Source: Paracoccus benzoatiresistens (GTDB taxonomy: Bacteria > Pseudomonadota > Alphaproteobacteria > Rhodobacterales > Rhodobacteraceae). Taken from it: a DNA stretch of 64,000 nucleotides. How positions within the stretch are numbered: the first letter of the stretch is position 1; the number at the start of each line of letters is the position of its first letter. The stretch is taken from the NCBI RefSeq assembly GCF_026913015.1, contig NZ_JAPTYD010000006.1:1-64000 (forward strand), read 5' to 3'. The translations under genes were made by a program, and so were the position numbers. The notes beneath the pieces were generated by a model, which worked only from the letters and a program-made list of their open reading frames with translations, ran no database searches and was not told the DNA's origin. Positions 19,532 through 29,329 of the stretch are shown here, in pieces.

Positions 19532-22176
19532 GCGGTTTCTCCGGTCAGGGCTTTCAGTTCATAGATCAGATCCAGCGCCTCGCGCGGGGACAGGGCGTCG
19601 GGGTGGATGTCCTTCATCCGCGCCTCCAGCGGGCTTTCCTTGGCCCTGGCAGGTGGTGGCGCGGGGGGCACGGCGCGGAACAGCGGCAGGTCGTCGATCA
19701 GGGCCGCGGGACGCGCCGCACCCTCGCGTTCCCCCGATTCCAGCGCGTCCAGCACCGCGCGGGCCCGTTCGACCACACTGGCAGGCAGCCCCGCCAGCCG
19801 CGCGACCTGCACGCCATAGCTGCGGTCGGCGGCGCCCTTCCTGACCTCGTGGAGGAAGATCACGTCGCCTTCCCATTCGCGCACGGCGACGGTGGCGTTT
19901 TCCACGCCATCCAGCTTGGCCGACAGGGCCGTCATCTCGTGGTAATGGGTGGCGAACAGCGCCCGGCAACGGTTCATCTCGTGCAGATGCTCCATCACGG
20001 CCCAGGCGATGGACAACCCGTCCCAGGTCGCGGTGCCGCGCCCGATCTCGTCCAGGATCACCAGGGCGCGGTCGTCGGCCTGGTTCAGGATCGCGGCGGT
20101 TTCCACCATTTCCACCATGAAGGTGGACCGGCCCCGCGCCAGGTCGTCGGCGGCGCCCACCCGGCTGAACAGCTGGCTGACCACACCGATATGCGCACGC
20201 CGCGCAGGGACAAAAGCCCCCGCCTGCGCCAGCACGGCGATCAGCGCATTCTGGCGCAGGAAGGTGGATTTGCCGGCCATGTTCGGGCCTGTCAGCAGCC
20301 AGATCGCGGGCGTCTCGCCTTCGGTCAGCGCGCAGTCGTTGGCGACGAAGCTTTCGGCCTTGCGCTTCAGCGCACGTTCCACGACCGGGTGGCGGCCGCC
20401 CTCGATCACGAAGGCGCGGCTGTCATCCACCTGCGGACGCGTCCAGCCCTCGCCCGTGGCGATGCCGGCGAAAGCTGCGGCCAGGTCGATCTCGGCCAAG
20501 GCGCGGGCCGCCTGGCCGATGGCTGCGGCCTGATCCAGCACCGCCGCGCGCAGGCGGTCGAAGATGCCGCGCTCGATCTCCAGCGCGCGGTCGCGGGCGT
20601 TGAGGATCCGGGTCTCAAGCTCCGACAGATCGACGGTGGTGAAGCGGATCTGGTTGGCGGTGGTCTGGCGGTGGATGAAGGTCGCGTTCAGCGGCGGCGC
20701 CATCATGCGTTCGGCATGGGTCGTTGTCGTTTCGATGAAATAGCCCAGCACGTTGTTGTGCTTGATCTTGAGGCTTTGCACCCCGGCAAGCGCCGCATAG
20801 TCCGCCTGCATCCCGGCGATGACGCCGCGACCCTCGTCGCGCAGGCGGCGGGTCTGGTCCAGATCCGCGTCATGGCCGCTGGCGACAAAGCCGCCGTCGC
20901 GGGCCAAAAGCGGGGGCTCGGCCACCAGCGCATCGTCCAGCAGCCCGATCAGGTCGCCGTGGCCGGTCAGGTCGCGCGCGGCATCGGCCAGGACCGGCGG
21001 GGCATCGTCCGGCAGCCGGGCCGCGATCGCAGCCCCCTGCGCCAGCCCCGTCCGGATCGCCGCCAGATCGCGCGGCCCGCCCCGGTCCAGCGCCAGCCGC
21101 GACAGCGCGCGGTCCATGTCGGGCACGCGCGACAGCCGCTCGCGCAGGTCGGCCATCAGGCGCGGGTCGTCCACCAGCATCGCCACCGCGTCCTGGCGTG
21201 CATGGATCAGCGCCAGATCGCGGGAAGGGGCGCTGATGCGGCGTTCCAGAAGCCGCGCGCCCGCCGCCGTCACCGTCCGGTCGATGGCCGCCAGCAAACT
21301 GCCCTCGCGCCCGCCCGACAGAGCCTGCGTCAGTTCCAGGTTGCGCCGGGTCGCCGCGTCGATCCCCATCGCCCCGCCCGCCCGTTCGCGCACCGGCGGG
21401 CGCAGAAGCGGCAGCTTTCCCTTCTGCGTCAGGTCCAGGTAATCGACGATGGCCCCCATGGCCGACAGTTCGGCCCGGGAAAAGCTGCCGAACCCGTCCA
21501 GCGTTTCCACGCCATACAGCGCGCAAAGCCGCCGCTGCCCCGCCGCGCTGTCAAAGGCCGAGGCATGCAGGTCGGTCAGCGCCGCCCCGGCATCAGTCGC
21601 CAGATCGTCCAGCCCCGAGCCGTCCGCCGCCAGCAACTCGCGGGGCGCAAGACGCGCCAGCTCCGGCGCCAGCCGGGCCTGGGCGCAGTCCATCACCTGG
21701 AAGACGCCGGTCGAGATATCCACCCAGGCCAGCGCGCAATCATCCCGCACCTGGGCAAAGGCCGCCAGATAGTTGTGGCGCCGCGCCTCCAGCAGCGATT
21801 CCTCGGTCAGGGTGCCGGGGGTGACAAGGCGCACCACGTCGCGGGCCACCACCGACTTGGACCCGCGCTTCCTCGCCTCGGCCGGGTCCTCCATCTGCTC
21901 GGCGATGGCGACGCGGAACCCCTTGCGGATCAGCGTCAGCAGATAGCTTTCCGCCGCATGGACCGGCACGCCGCACATCGGGATGGGCTCGCCCGCGTGG
22001 GTTCCGCGCTTGGTCAGGGCGATGTCCAGCGCGGCGGCGGCGGCGACCGCGTCGTCGAAGAACATCTCGTAGAAATCGCCCATCCGATAGAACAGCAGCG
22101 CGCCGGGATTGGCATCCCGGATCGCCAGGTATTGCGCCATCATCGGGGTGGGCTGATCGGTGGTGTCCTTCGTCAT
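19528..22176 (-). CDS. mutS: DNA mismatch repair protein MutS
   Basis: MutS recognises mismatched bases and starts repair with MutL. The 882-residue protein has the N-terminal mismatch-binding domain with the Phe-x-Glu motif in [15 protein letters not shown], the connector, lever and clamp domains, then the ATPase with Walker [13 protein letters not shown], Walker [18 protein letters not shown] and the signature ATHYHEMT. Length matches alphaproteobacterial MutS. It is transcribed away from the TPP riboswitch, sharing a 50-base divergent region, and overlaps aroC by 4 bases. Confidence 0.98.
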   Translation of the reverse strand: MTKDTTDQPTPMMAQYLAIRDANPGALLFYRMGDFYEMFFDDAVAAAAALDIALTKRGTHAGEPIPMCGVPVHAAESYLLTLIRKGFRVAIAEQMEDPAEARKRGSKSVVARDVVRLVTPGTLTEESLLEARRHNYLAAFAQVRDDCALAWVDISTGVFQVMDCAQARLAPELARLAPRELLAADGSGLDDLATDAGAALTDLHASAFDSAAGQRRLCALYGVETLDGFGSFSRAELSAMGAIVDYLDLTQKGKLPLLRPPVRERAGGAMGIDAATRRNLELTQALSGGREGSLLAAIDRTVTAAGARLLERRISAPSRDLALIHARQDAVAMLVDDPRLMADLRERLSRVPDMDRALSRLALDRGGPRDLAAIRTGLAQGAAIAARLPDDAPPVLADAARDLTGHGDLIGLLDDALVAEPPLLARDGGFVASGHDADLDQTRRLRDEGRGVIAGMQADYAALAGVQSLKIKHNNVLGYFIETTTTHAERMMAPPLNATFIHRQTTANQIRFTTVDLSELETRILNARDRALEIERGIFDRLRAAVLDQAAAIGQAARALAEIDLAAAFAGIATGEGWTRPQVDDSRAFVIEGGRHPVVERALKRKAESFVANDCALTEGETPAIWLLTGPNMAGKSTFLRQNALIAVLAQAGAFVPARRAHIGVVSQLFSRVGAADDLARGRSTFMVEMVETAAILNQADDRALVILDEIGRGTATWDGLSIAWAVMEHLHEMNRCRALFATHYHEMTALSAKLDGVENATVAVREWEGDVIFLHEVRKGAADRSYGVQVARLAGLPASVVERARAVLDALESGEREGAARPAALIDDLPLFRAVPPAPPPARAKESPLEARMKDIHPDALSPREALDLIYELKALTGETA

Positions 22177-22225
22177 GGCCGCTGTTCTAGCCGCTTGCGC
22201 CGGCCTGCGAAATCCCTACATTCAG

Positions 22226-22311
22226 GCCCTACCTCGGGGGGCCTTTCCTGGCTGAGACGCGGCATCGCGGACCCGTTGAACCTGATCCGGCTAGCACCGG
22301 CGGAGGGAAGG
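22226..22311 (+). ncRNA. TPP riboswitch (THI element)
   Basis: The element shows the family's two conserved blocks: CTGAGA at 22251-22256 after a GC-rich P3 region, and ACCCGTTGAACCTGATCCGG at 22271-22290 with CTAGCACCGGCGGAGGGAA after it. It senses thiamin pyrophosphate and lies 43 bases upstream of the thiB start on the same strand. The placement before a thiamin transporter fits exactly. Boundaries are approximate to a few bases. Confidence 0.95.
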
Positions 22312-22319
22312 TGACGCTG

Positions 22320-22347
22320 TCCTTTCTTTCGTGACCCTGTGAAAGGA
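22320..22347 (+). promoter_or_regulatory. Shine-Dalgarno-sequestering hairpin of thiB
   Basis: TCCTTTC at 22320-22326 is the exact complement of GAAAGGA at 22341-22347, which contains most of the thiB ribosome-binding site AAAGGAGG. The 14-base loop allows the hairpin to form. It lies just 3' of the riboswitch aptamer, so it is a reasonable expression platform acting on translation; no T-tract follows it. Confidence 0.55.
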
Positions 22348-22354
22348 GGCAGCG

Positions 22355-23350
22355 ATGAGAATCCCCCTGCTTGTGGCCCTGCTGGCCGCGACCCCGGCCA
22401 TGGCGCAGGATGGGGACGTGAAGAACCGGCCCGTCCTGACCGTCTATGCGGGCGAATCCATCACCAGCGAATGGGGTCCCGGCCCGAAGATCGAGGAAGG
22501 CTTCGAGGCCTTCTGCGCCTGCGACCTGCGCTTCGTCGCCGGGGACGAGCTGTCCCGCCTGCTGATGGAGGGCGAGCGGTCTGATGCCGACATCGTCTTC
22601 GGCCTGAACACCGACGTGACCGCCCGCGCCCGCGCATCGGGCCTTTTCGCGCCGCACGGGCAGGATACCAGCGGGTTGTCGCTGCCGATCGAATGGACGG
22701 ACGACATCTTCCTGCCCTACAACTGGGGCGAGACGGCCTTTGTCTATGACGAAACCCGTCTCGAAAACCCGCCTGCAAGCTTTGCCGAACTGCTGGACGC
22801 GCCTGACGACCTGAAGATCGTGATCCAGGATCCCCGCTCATCCGTCTCGGGGCTGGCGCTGCTCTTGTGGGTGAAATCGGTCTATGGCGACGATGCGTCT
22901 GATGCCTGGGCCAAGCTTGCCCCCAAGGTGCTGACCGTGACCAAGGGCTGGTCCGAAGCCTACGGCATGTTCACCGAGGGCGAGGCCGACATGGTCCTGT
23001 CCTACACCACCTCGCCCGCCTATCACATCGAGGCGGAGGATGACGCCACCAAGAAGGCGGCGATCTTCCCCGAGGGCCACTACTTCATGGCCGAGGTGGC
23101 GGCCCAGGTCCGCACCACCGACCAGCCAGAACTGGCCCGGAAATTCATGGACTGGATCCTGACCCCCGAGTTCCAGGCCGTCATTCCGCTGGCCAACTGG
23201 TCCCTGCCCGCCAAGCTGCCGCAGGACGACTGGCCGCAGGTGATGCGCGACCTGCCGCGCCCCGAAAAGACCCTGTTCTATTCCGAAGACGAGGCCGAGG
23301 CGGCTCGCCAGCCCGCGCTGGACGAATGGCTGCGGGCATTCTTCGGCTGA
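22355..23350 (+). CDS. thiB: Thiamin/TPP periplasmic binding protein ThiB
   Basis: ThiB is the solute-binding protein of the ThiBPQ importer for thiamin and its phosphates. The 331-residue precursor has a Sec signal cleaved near AMAQ (residue 18). The mature region contains LTVYAGESITSEWGPGP, a ThiB signature (usually LTVYTYDSF), and the later VLSYTTSPAYH. It follows the TPP riboswitch and overlaps thiP by 25 bases. The ATG has a strong AAAGGAGG upstream. Confidence 0.94.
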   Translation: MRIPLLVALLAATPAMAQDGDVKNRPVLTVYAGESITSEWGPGPKIEEGFEAFCACDLRFVAGDELSRLLMEGERSDADIVFGLNTDVTARARASGLFAPHGQDTSGLSLPIEWTDDIFLPYNWGETAFVYDETRLENPPASFAELLDAPDDLKIVIQDPRSSVSGLALLLWVKSVYGDDASDAWAKLAPKVLTVTKGWSEAYGMFTEGEADMVLSYTTSPAYHIEAEDDATKKAAIFPEGHYFMAEVAAQVRTTDQPELARKFMDWILTPEFQAVIPLANWSLPAKLPQDDWPQVMRDLPRPEKTLFYSEDEAEAARQPALDEWLRAFFG

Positions 23351-24873
23351 CCCGGGCCGAGGCGGGGGGCGCGGTTGTCGCCACCGGCCTGACGGCCCTG
23401 ATCGGGGGCACGCTTGCGGCGGTCGCCTGGGCCGCGCAGGGGCTGACGGGGCTTGGCCCCTGGGACTGGCGCGCGGTCTGGTTCACCCTGTGGCAGGCCG
23501 CGCTGTCGGCCATGCTGTCGGCGGGACTGGCGGTCCCCGTCGCCCGCGCCCTTGCGCGGCGGCGCTTTCCGGGGCGCGGGGCGCTGGTGACGCTGCTGGG
23601 CGCACCCTTCATCCTGCCGGTGATCGTGGCGATCATGGGGCTGGTCTCGGTCTTTGGCCGCAACGGCGCCGTCAATGACGGACTGCGGGCCCTGGGTCTT
23701 CCCGAGATCACCATCTATGGCTGGCAGGGCGTGATCCTGGCGCATGTGTTCTTCAACCTGCCCTTGTCGGTGCGGCTGATCCTGCAAGGCTGGCAGGCCA
23801 TCCCCTCGGAACGGTTCCGGCTTGCCGAAAGCCTGGGCTTCGGCCCCGGCGACGTGGCCCGGCATCTGGAACGCCCGATGCTGCGGGCAGTGCTGCCCGG
23901 CGTCTGGCTGGCGGTGTTCCTGGTTTGCCTGACCAGCTTCACCGTCGCCCTGGCGCTTGGCGGCGGTCCCCGTGCGACAACAGTCGAACTGGCGATCTAT
24001 CAGGCCTTCCGCTTCGATTTCGACCTGGGCCGGGCGGCGAGCTTGGGGCTGATCCAGATCGCCCTCTGCGTCGGGGCGATGGGGGTGGCGCGGTGGATCG
24101 CGGTCCCGGCGGCTTTCGGGGCGGGGCTGGATGCCGACCACATGCCCGCGGCACCCGGAGGCTGGCACCGGATCAGCGACGCCCTTGTGATCACAACCGC
24201 CGCCGGGTTCCTGGTCTGGCCCATGGCCGCCGTCATCACGCGCGGCCTGCCCCGCATTCCGGCCCTGCCCCCCGAGGTCTGGGAGGCAGCAGCGCGGTCA
24301 GTGGTCATGGCGCTGATCTCGGCCCTGCTGGCGCTGAGCTTGTCGCTGACCCTTGCCCTGTCGCTTGCGCGCGGGCGGATGCGCTGGATCGAGACGGCGG
24401 GCATGCTGCCGCTGATCGCCTCGCCCCTGGTGCTGGGGACGGGGCTGTTCATCCTGGCGCGGACCTGGTTTCCACCGCAGGCGCTGGCCCTGCCGGTGAC
24501 GGTCGCGATCAATGCGGTCATGGCCCTGCCCTTCGGCCTGCGGGCGCTGATCCCGGCGGCGCGGACCCTGCAGGGGGATTACGGGCGGCTGGCCGATTCG
24601 CTGGATCTGCGCGGGCTGGCCCGGCTGCGGCTGCTGACCCTGCCGCGGCTGGCCCGCCCCCTGGGCTTCGCGGGCGGGCTGGCGGCGGCCCTGGCGATGG
24701 GGGACCTGGGTGTGATCACGTTGTTCGGCGGCGACCGGCCGACCCTGCCCCTGCAGCTTTACCAACTGATGAATTCCTACCGCATGGCCGATGCCTCGGC
24801 CTGCGCGGTGCTGCTGATGGCGATCAGTTTCGGATTGTTCTGGATTTTCGACCGGGGAGGCCGGCTTGCTTGA
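23326..24873 (+). CDS. thiP: Thiamin/TPP ABC transporter permease ThiP
   Basis: ThiP is the two-domain membrane permease of the thiamin importer. The 515-residue protein has about twelve hydrophobic segments in two homologous halves, each with a permease coupling loop (FRLAESLGFGPGDVARH near 165 and YGRLADSLDLRGLARLR near 425). Length matches the family (about 500-540). It overlaps both neighbours: thiB by 25 bases and thiQ by 8, so the three proteins are likely made in fixed ratio. Confidence 0.93.
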   Translation: MAAGILRLTRAEAGGAVVATGLTALIGGTLAAVAWAAQGLTGLGPWDWRAVWFTLWQAALSAMLSAGLAVPVARALARRRFPGRGALVTLLGAPFILPVIVAIMGLVSVFGRNGAVNDGLRALGLPEITIYGWQGVILAHVFFNLPLSVRLILQGWQAIPSERFRLAESLGFGPGDVARHLERPMLRAVLPGVWLAVFLVCLTSFTVALALGGGPRATTVELAIYQAFRFDFDLGRAASLGLIQIALCVGAMGVARWIAVPAAFGAGLDADHMPAAPGGWHRISDALVITTAAGFLVWPMAAVITRGLPRIPALPPEVWEAAARSVVMALISALLALSLSLTLALSLARGRMRWIETAGMLPLIASPLVLGTGLFILARTWFPPQALALPVTVAINAVMALPFGLRALIPAARTLQGDYGRLADSLDLRGLARLRLLTLPRLARPLGFAGGLAAALAMGDLGVITLFGGDRPTLPLQLYQLMNSYRMADASACAVLLMAISFGLFWIFDRGGRLA

Positions 24874-25558
24874 CTTTGACGGCATCCGCGTGACGCGCGG
24901 CAGCTTCACCCTGTCGGCGGATCTGAGCATACCCACCGGCGCGCGGGTGGCGGTGATCGGCGCATCCGGATCGGGAAAGTCCACGCTGCTGTCGCTGGTG
25001 GGTGGCTTCCTGCCGCCCGACCGGGGGCGCATCCTTCTGGACGGGCAGGACATCACCGGCCTGCCGCCGGGGCAGCGCCCGGTCTCGACGCTGTTCCAGG
25101 ACCAGAACCTGTTCCCGCATCTGACGGTGGCGCAGAACGTGGGCCTTGGCCTGCGCCCCGACCTGCGCCTGTCCAATCCGCAGCACGCCCGCGTGACGCA
25201 GGTGCTGGCCGAGGTCGGGCTGGAGGGGATGGAAACGCGCAAGCCCGCCAACCTGTCGGGCGGTCAGCAAAGCCGGGTGGCCCTGGCCCGCGTCCTGTTG
25301 CGCGCGCGTCCCGTGCTGCTGCTGGACGAACCCTTCGCGGCGCTTGGACCTGCGCTGAAGGCCGAGATGCTGGCCCTGCTGGGCCGCATCGCCGACCAGA
25401 CCGATGCCACGGTGCTGATGGTCACGCACGATCCCGACGACGCCCGCAGCTTCGCGCCGCAGACGATCCTGGTCGATGGCGGGGTGGTCCATGCCCCTGC
25501 GCCGACCGGGCCGCTGCTGGACAATCCTCCGCCGGGCCTGCGGGCCTATCTGGGCTAA
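24866..25558 (+). CDS. thiQ: Thiamin/TPP ABC transporter ATPase ThiQ
   Basis: ThiQ powers ThiP. The 230-residue protein has Walker [16 protein letters not shown]-loop [10 protein letters not shown], signature [13 protein letters not shown] and Walker [14 protein letters not shown]. It starts at TTG 24866 inside the end of thiP. The last base of its stop codon reaches 25558, overlapping the convergent truB by 4 bases, with no room for a terminator between them. Confidence 0.94.
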   Translation: MLDFDGIRVTRGSFTLSADLSIPTGARVAVIGASGSGKSTLLSLVGGFLPPDRGRILLDGQDITGLPPGQRPVSTLFQDQNLFPHLTVAQNVGLGLRPDLRLSNPQHARVTQVLAEVGLEGMETRKPANLSGGQQSRVALARVLLRARPVLLLDEPFAALGPALKAEMLALLGRIADQTDATVLMVTHDPDDARSFAPQTILVDGGVVHAPAPTGPLLDNPPPGLRAYLG

Positions 25559-26448
25559 AGGTTGAACACCCGCTCGGGCTGCACCAGACCGCCTTGATAA
25601 CGCCCGATGCAGACCGGGCCCTTGGCATCCGCCACCCAGACCAGATCGCCCCATTCCGCCGATCCCGTCACCTGCCCGGGATTGCCGTTGCGGATGCGGA
25701 CCGCGCCTTCGGGCGTGGCGCGCAGCATCGGCAGGTCGGCCAGCGCGGTTTCCAGTGGCAGAAGCCGGCCATCCAGCCAGTCCTGCGCCTCGCGGTCGAT
25801 CCTGTCGAAGGGAACGCCGTCGCTGACCTCGAACGGGCCGGACCAGGTGCGGCGCAGATGGGCGACATGGCCCAGGCAGCCAAGCGCGCGGCCAAGGTCG
25901 CGCGCGATGGAGCGGACATAGCCGCCCTTGCCGCAGACCATCTCCAGCCGGGCGCTGTCGGGGCCAGTCTCCAGCAGGGTCAGGCTTTCGACCCACAGGG
26001 GACGGGCGGCCAGATCCAGTTCCTCGCCCTCGCGCGCTAGGTCATAGGCACGCTCGCCATCGACCTTGACGGCGGAAAAGGCCGGGGGGATTTGCATGAT
26101 GTCCCCGGTGAAGGAGGGCAGCGCGGCCTCGATGACGGCGCGGTCGGGGCGCGTGTCGGACCGGCGCACCACCTCGCCCGAGGCATCGTCGGTGGTCGTC
26201 TCGGCGCCCCAGGTGACGGTGAAGTCATAGCATTTCAGCGCATCGGTGACGGTGGCGACGGTCTTCGTGGCCTCGCCCAGGGCTACGGCCAGCACCCCGG
26301 TCGCGTCGGGGTCCAGCGTGCCGGCATGTCCCGCCTTTTTCGCATCCAGCGCCCAGCGCACCTTGGCCACCACCGCGGTCGAGGTGACGCCCGCGGGCTT
26401 GTCCACGATCAGCCAGCCATTGATGTCGCGGCCCTTCTTGCGTGCCAT
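25555..26448 (-). CDS. truB: tRNA pseudouridine-55 synthase TruB
   Basis: TruB makes pseudouridine 55 in the T-loop of tRNAs. The 297-residue protein starts at 26448 ([18 protein letters not shown]) and contains the catalytic-Asp motif [19 protein letters not shown] and the later [12 protein letters not shown]. An upstream in-frame start at 26496 has no family support. It is third in rbfA - glycosidase-like - truB; rbfA and truB often sit together near infB and rpsO, here with an extra gene between them. Confidence 0.96.
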   Translation of the reverse strand: MARKKGRDINGWLIVDKPAGVTSTAVVAKVRWALDAKKAGHAGTLDPDATGVLAVALGEATKTVATVTDALKCYDFTVTWGAETTTDDASGEVVRRSDTRPDRAVIEAALPSFTGDIMQIPPAFSAVKVDGERAYDLAREGEELDLAARPLWVESLTLLETGPDSARLEMVCGKGGYVRSIARDLGRALGCLGHVAHLRRTWSGPFEVSDGVPFDRIDREAQDWLDGRLLPLETALADLPMLRATPEGAVRIRNGNPGQVTGSAEWGDLVWVADAKGPVCIGRYQGGLVQPERVFNL

Positions 26449-26514
26449 CGGATCCCCCGTGAAATCGAAGGCGGCGGCATAGCCAGCCGCCCGCACAAGG
26501 TCAACCGGCCCAGA

Positions 26515-27270
26515 TCAACCGGCGCTGTCGACCAGCCCGATGATCGGCCCCAGCGACCGCCCGAAATCCGCCCGGTTCATCCCCGGCGCGTAAAGCCGGC
26601 TGATCGAGCCGTCGAAATACAGCGCATCACGCACGCCAAGCCCGTCGCGGAACAGCCGCCCAAATTCATGGAAGGTGACGGCGCGGTCGGAAATCGCGAA
26701 CCACGCGGTCTGACCGTCGGGCGACACGCCGACGCCATTCCTGACATAGCGGCTGTCCGAATCGACCAGGAAGCGCGGGTGCAGGTCGCCGTCGATCACC
26801 AGCATCGGGCCGGACTGGGTGGCAAGGCGGCAATCCGGGCGGGCCGCAGCAAAGGCGCGGCTTTCGATCACCTGGAAGGGACGCGCGCCGCCGGTGCAGA
26901 AGACCCCGTTCGGCAGCATCCCGAAATTGTCGCGGCTTGCCCCGGTCACGATGGGCTGCAGTTCCACACCCTCGATGACCAGCAGGCCCACCGGGCGGTA
27001 ATCGGCGTGATACATGCCCGCGTTCATCGCGAAGGCCAGGCTTTCGCCCTGCCCCAGCGTCGCGCGGACATTGCTGAAGTTGCGCAGGGGCTTGCCTTGG
27101 GCATCGTCCTGCCACAGCCGCAGCGCGGGTTCCTGCCCGGCCGAGACCTCGCAGACGACATAGCCCTGCCCGTCATGGGTCATGCGCCCGCAGCCTTCCG
27201 CCGCTGCCGGGATCGCCAGGGCCAGCAGCATTCCAAGCGCCACGCCCAGGGGGCGCAGGTCAATCCTCAT
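26515..27270 (-). CDS. Exported phosphodiester glycosidase family protein (NAGPA/DUF2233)
   Basis: The 251-residue protein has a Sec signal peptide (hydrophobic to about residue 23, AAAEG) and the pattern of the NAGPA-like phosphodiester glycosidase family: AMNAGMY near 80, LPNGVF near 118, TQSGPMLV near 150, RNGVGV near 176 and ALYFDGSIS near 218. Family members hydrolyse GlcNAc-1-phosphodiesters or cell-wall glycans; the substrate here is unknown. It overlaps the 3' end of rbfA by 11 bases and is followed by truB, so it is expressed with ribosome/tRNA maturation genes despite acting outside the cytoplasm. Confidence 0.8.
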   Translation of the reverse strand: MRIDLRPLGVALGMLLALAIPAAAEGCGRMTHDGQGYVVCEVSAGQEPALRLWQDDAQGKPLRNFSNVRATLGQGESLAFAMNAGMYHADYRPVGLLVIEGVELQPIVTGASRDNFGMLPNGVFCTGGARPFQVIESRAFAAARPDCRLATQSGPMLVIDGDLHPRFLVDSDSRYVRNGVGVSPDGQTAWFAISDRAVTFHEFGRLFRDGLGVRDALYFDGSISRLYAPGMNRADFGRSLGPIIGLVDSAG

Positions 27271-27679
27271 CGCCGTCCTCGTCCGCGCCTTCCACGTCGC
27301 GGCGGACGCGTTCGTCGGCGAACATGCGGCGGGTGTCGTCCAGCCGGTCGAAGGTCTCGTCCAGCTGGAAGCGCAGCTGCGGCGCGTATTTCAGCGTCAT
27401 GGCCTTGGCGACCAGGTGGCGCAGCTCGGCCGAATTGCGGCGCAGCGCGGCCAGCGCATCCTCGGCATCGTGGCCGCCGAGCGGCAGCACATAGGCCGTG
27501 GCCACCTTCAGGTCGGGCGAGGTGCGGACCTCGCCCACGGTGATCGAATGGCGGTTGAGATCGGGGTCGTGGACATCGGCGCGCAACAGCACGTCGGACA
27601 GGGTGCGGCGGATCAGCTCGCCCACGCGAAGCTGGCGCTGCGAGGGGCCGGGCCCTTGGGAAAAACGGTTCTGTGCCAT
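27260..27679 (-). CDS. rbfA: 30S ribosome-binding factor RbfA
   Basis: RbfA binds the immature 30S subunit and helps 16S rRNA processing, important in the cold. The 139-residue protein starts at 27679 ([20 protein letters not shown]) and has the KH-like fold with [25 protein letters not shown] and the end of the domain at [14 protein letters not shown], followed by an acidic tail. It is divergent from dapB with 75 bases between them and overlaps the downstream gene by 11 bases. Confidence 0.95.
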   Translation of the reverse strand: MAQNRFSQGPGPSQRQLRVGELIRRTLSDVLLRADVHDPDLNRHSITVGEVRTSPDLKVATAYVLPLGGHDAEDALAALRRNSAELRHLVAKAMTLKYAPQLRFQLDETFDRLDDTRRMFADERVRRDVEGADEDGDED

Positions 27680-27754
27680 GCGTCCCGATGTAGGGGGTCG
27701 CGGGCTGCGCCGCAACGGGATAAGAGGCGGGAAAGCACCAGCCGGAGGCCCTCC

Positions 27755-28591
27755 ATGAGCGATTTGCAGAACACCGACGCGCCGGCCCTGCCGGGGATCG
27801 TCGTCACCGGCGCCTCGGGCCGGATGGGGCAGATGCTGATCCGGCTGGTAAGGGAGAACCCCGAGGTCCGGCTGGCCGGCGCCCTGGAACGCCCCGGCCA
27901 CCCCTGGGTGGGCCGCGACCTGGGCGAATGCCTGGGCGGTGCGCCGGTCGGCATGGTGGTCAGCGACGATGCGGTATCGACCATCGCGCAGGCCCAGGCG
28001 GTGATCGACTTCACGACGCCCGCCGCGACCGTGGCCTTTGCCGAACTGACCGCGCAGGCCCGCGCCGTGCATGTCATCGGCACCACTGGGCTGGAGCAGT
28101 CGCACCTGGACTATCTCAAGGCCGCCGCCCGCCATGCCCCGATCATCCGCGCGGGCAACATGAGCCTGGGCGTGAACCTGCTGGTGGGCCTGACCCGCAG
28201 GGTCGCCGCCGTGCTTGGCACCGACTGGGACATCGAGGTGGTCGAGGCCCATCACCGCCACAAGGTCGATGCGCCCTCGGGCACCGCGCTGATGCTGGGC
28301 GAGGCCGCGGCCGAGGGGCGCGGCAGGACGCTTGCCGAGTTGCGCAGCCCGGCGCGCGAGGGGATCACCGGCGCGCGCGAGCCCGGCAGCATCGGCTTTG
28401 CCGCCATCCGGGGCGGCGACGTGGTGGGCGAGCATGACGTGATCTTCGCGGGCCAGGGCGAGCGGGTCGTGCTGCGGCACCTGGCGACGGATCGCGCGAT
28501 CTTCGCGCGCGGCGCGATCCGCGCGGCGATCTGGGGCCAGGACAAGGGGCCGGGCGAATACGACATGCAGGACGTGCTGGGGCTGAACTGA
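27755..28591 (+). CDS. dapB: 4-hydroxy-tetrahydrodipicolinate reductase DapB
   Basis: DapB reduces the cyclic product of DapA with NAD(P)H in lysine and diaminopimelate synthesis. The 278-residue protein has the Rossmann loop [15 protein letters not shown], the catalytic segment [16 protein letters not shown] and the conserved [14 protein letters not shown] place the start at ATG 27755; open frame further upstream is antisense to rbfA and its neighbour. The length is normal (about 270). Confidence 0.97.
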   Translation: MSDLQNTDAPALPGIVVTGASGRMGQMLIRLVRENPEVRLAGALERPGHPWVGRDLGECLGGAPVGMVVSDDAVSTIAQAQAVIDFTTPAATVAFAELTAQARAVHVIGTTGLEQSHLDYLKAAARHAPIIRAGNMSLGVNLLVGLTRRVAAVLGTDWDIEVVEAHHRHKVDAPSGTALMLGEAAAEGRGRTLAELRSPAREGITGAREPGSIGFAAIRGGDVVGEHDVIFAGQGERVVLRHLATDRAIFARGAIRAAIWGQDKGPGEYDMQDVLGLN

Positions 28592-28615
28592 CCGCCAGCC
28601 CCGCCGCCCGCCCGG

Positions 28616-29227
28616 TCAGGGCTGGATGGAACAGCAGCCCGACAGCATCCGGGGCTGGTTGCCCTGGATCACCAGTTCGGCCCGCAGCCCGAACAGCCGG
28701 TCGGACATGCCGTCCGAACACAGCTGCGGCGTGCTGACCAGGGTCATGCCCTCGGCCACGACGGCGCGGGTGGGGTCGCGGAAAACGCCGGTGGACAGCA
28801 CCGACTGGACCTTGCGCATGTCGTTCGGCGTGTCGGGCCCGCCCAGCACCACGCTGTCACCCTGCGGGATGAAGGCCCAGAACGGCTCGGTCCCGAAGCA
28901 TTGCCAGCCCTGCGGCAGCGCGCCTTCGTTCCAGACATCGGTGCGATAGGTAAGGAAGCGGCTGTTGACCCAGCCCGACCCCTCGCCGGTGTTGACGCGC
29001 ACCCAGCCGCGGCGTTCCTCGACCACCTCGATCCGGGTGGCGTCCGGGGCCAGCGTGCCGATGACCGGCGCGGTGGGATTGGGGTCGGCGCGGATGTTCA
29101 GCACGTCGTCCGCTGCGACGCCTGCCACGTCGAACAGCGTGGGCAGGATGTATTCCTGGGTGGCGGCGGCAGGACTGGCCAGGGCCAGCATCAGGGCCAG
29201 GGTCGGGGCAAGGGTAGTGCGCGGCAT
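28616..29227 (-). CDS. Exported SH3-domain protein of unknown role
   Basis: The 203-residue precursor has a Sec signal (hydrophobic to about residue 22). Residues about 35-85 form a bacterial SH3 domain (LNIRADPNPTAPVIGTL ... GWVRVNTGEGSGWVNSRFL), a fold that usually binds cell-wall peptides. The second half has a conserved-looking CFGTEPFWAF segment and ends with paired cysteines (LSGCCSIQP); this resembles a small family of uncharacterised envelope proteins. Convergent with dapB (24 bases). The start at 29227 follows AGGAGAT; I do not know its function. Confidence 0.75.
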   Translation of the reverse strand: MPRTTLAPTLALMLALASPAAATQEYILPTLFDVAGVAADDVLNIRADPNPTAPVIGTLAPDATRIEVVEERRGWVRVNTGEGSGWVNSRFLTYRTDVWNEGALPQGWQCFGTEPFWAFIPQGDSVVLGGPDTPNDMRKVQSVLSTGVFRDPTRAVVAEGMTLVSTPQLCSDGMSDRLFGLRAELVIQGNQPRMLSGCCSIQP

Positions 29228-29329
29228 GGGATCTCCTTCGGCGCGCAGTCTAGCGGCTTTGCCGCCACATGCCACCGGGGGCGTTCACGGATGGTTCCCC
29301 CGGCGCATGGAAGCCGCTAGAACGGGTCC

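Noticed and set aside
19603..22314. Plus-strand frame of 903 codons opposite mutS
   Set aside because: No recognisable motif, Arg/Gln/His-rich composition typical of antisense frames, and mutS on the other strand is certain.
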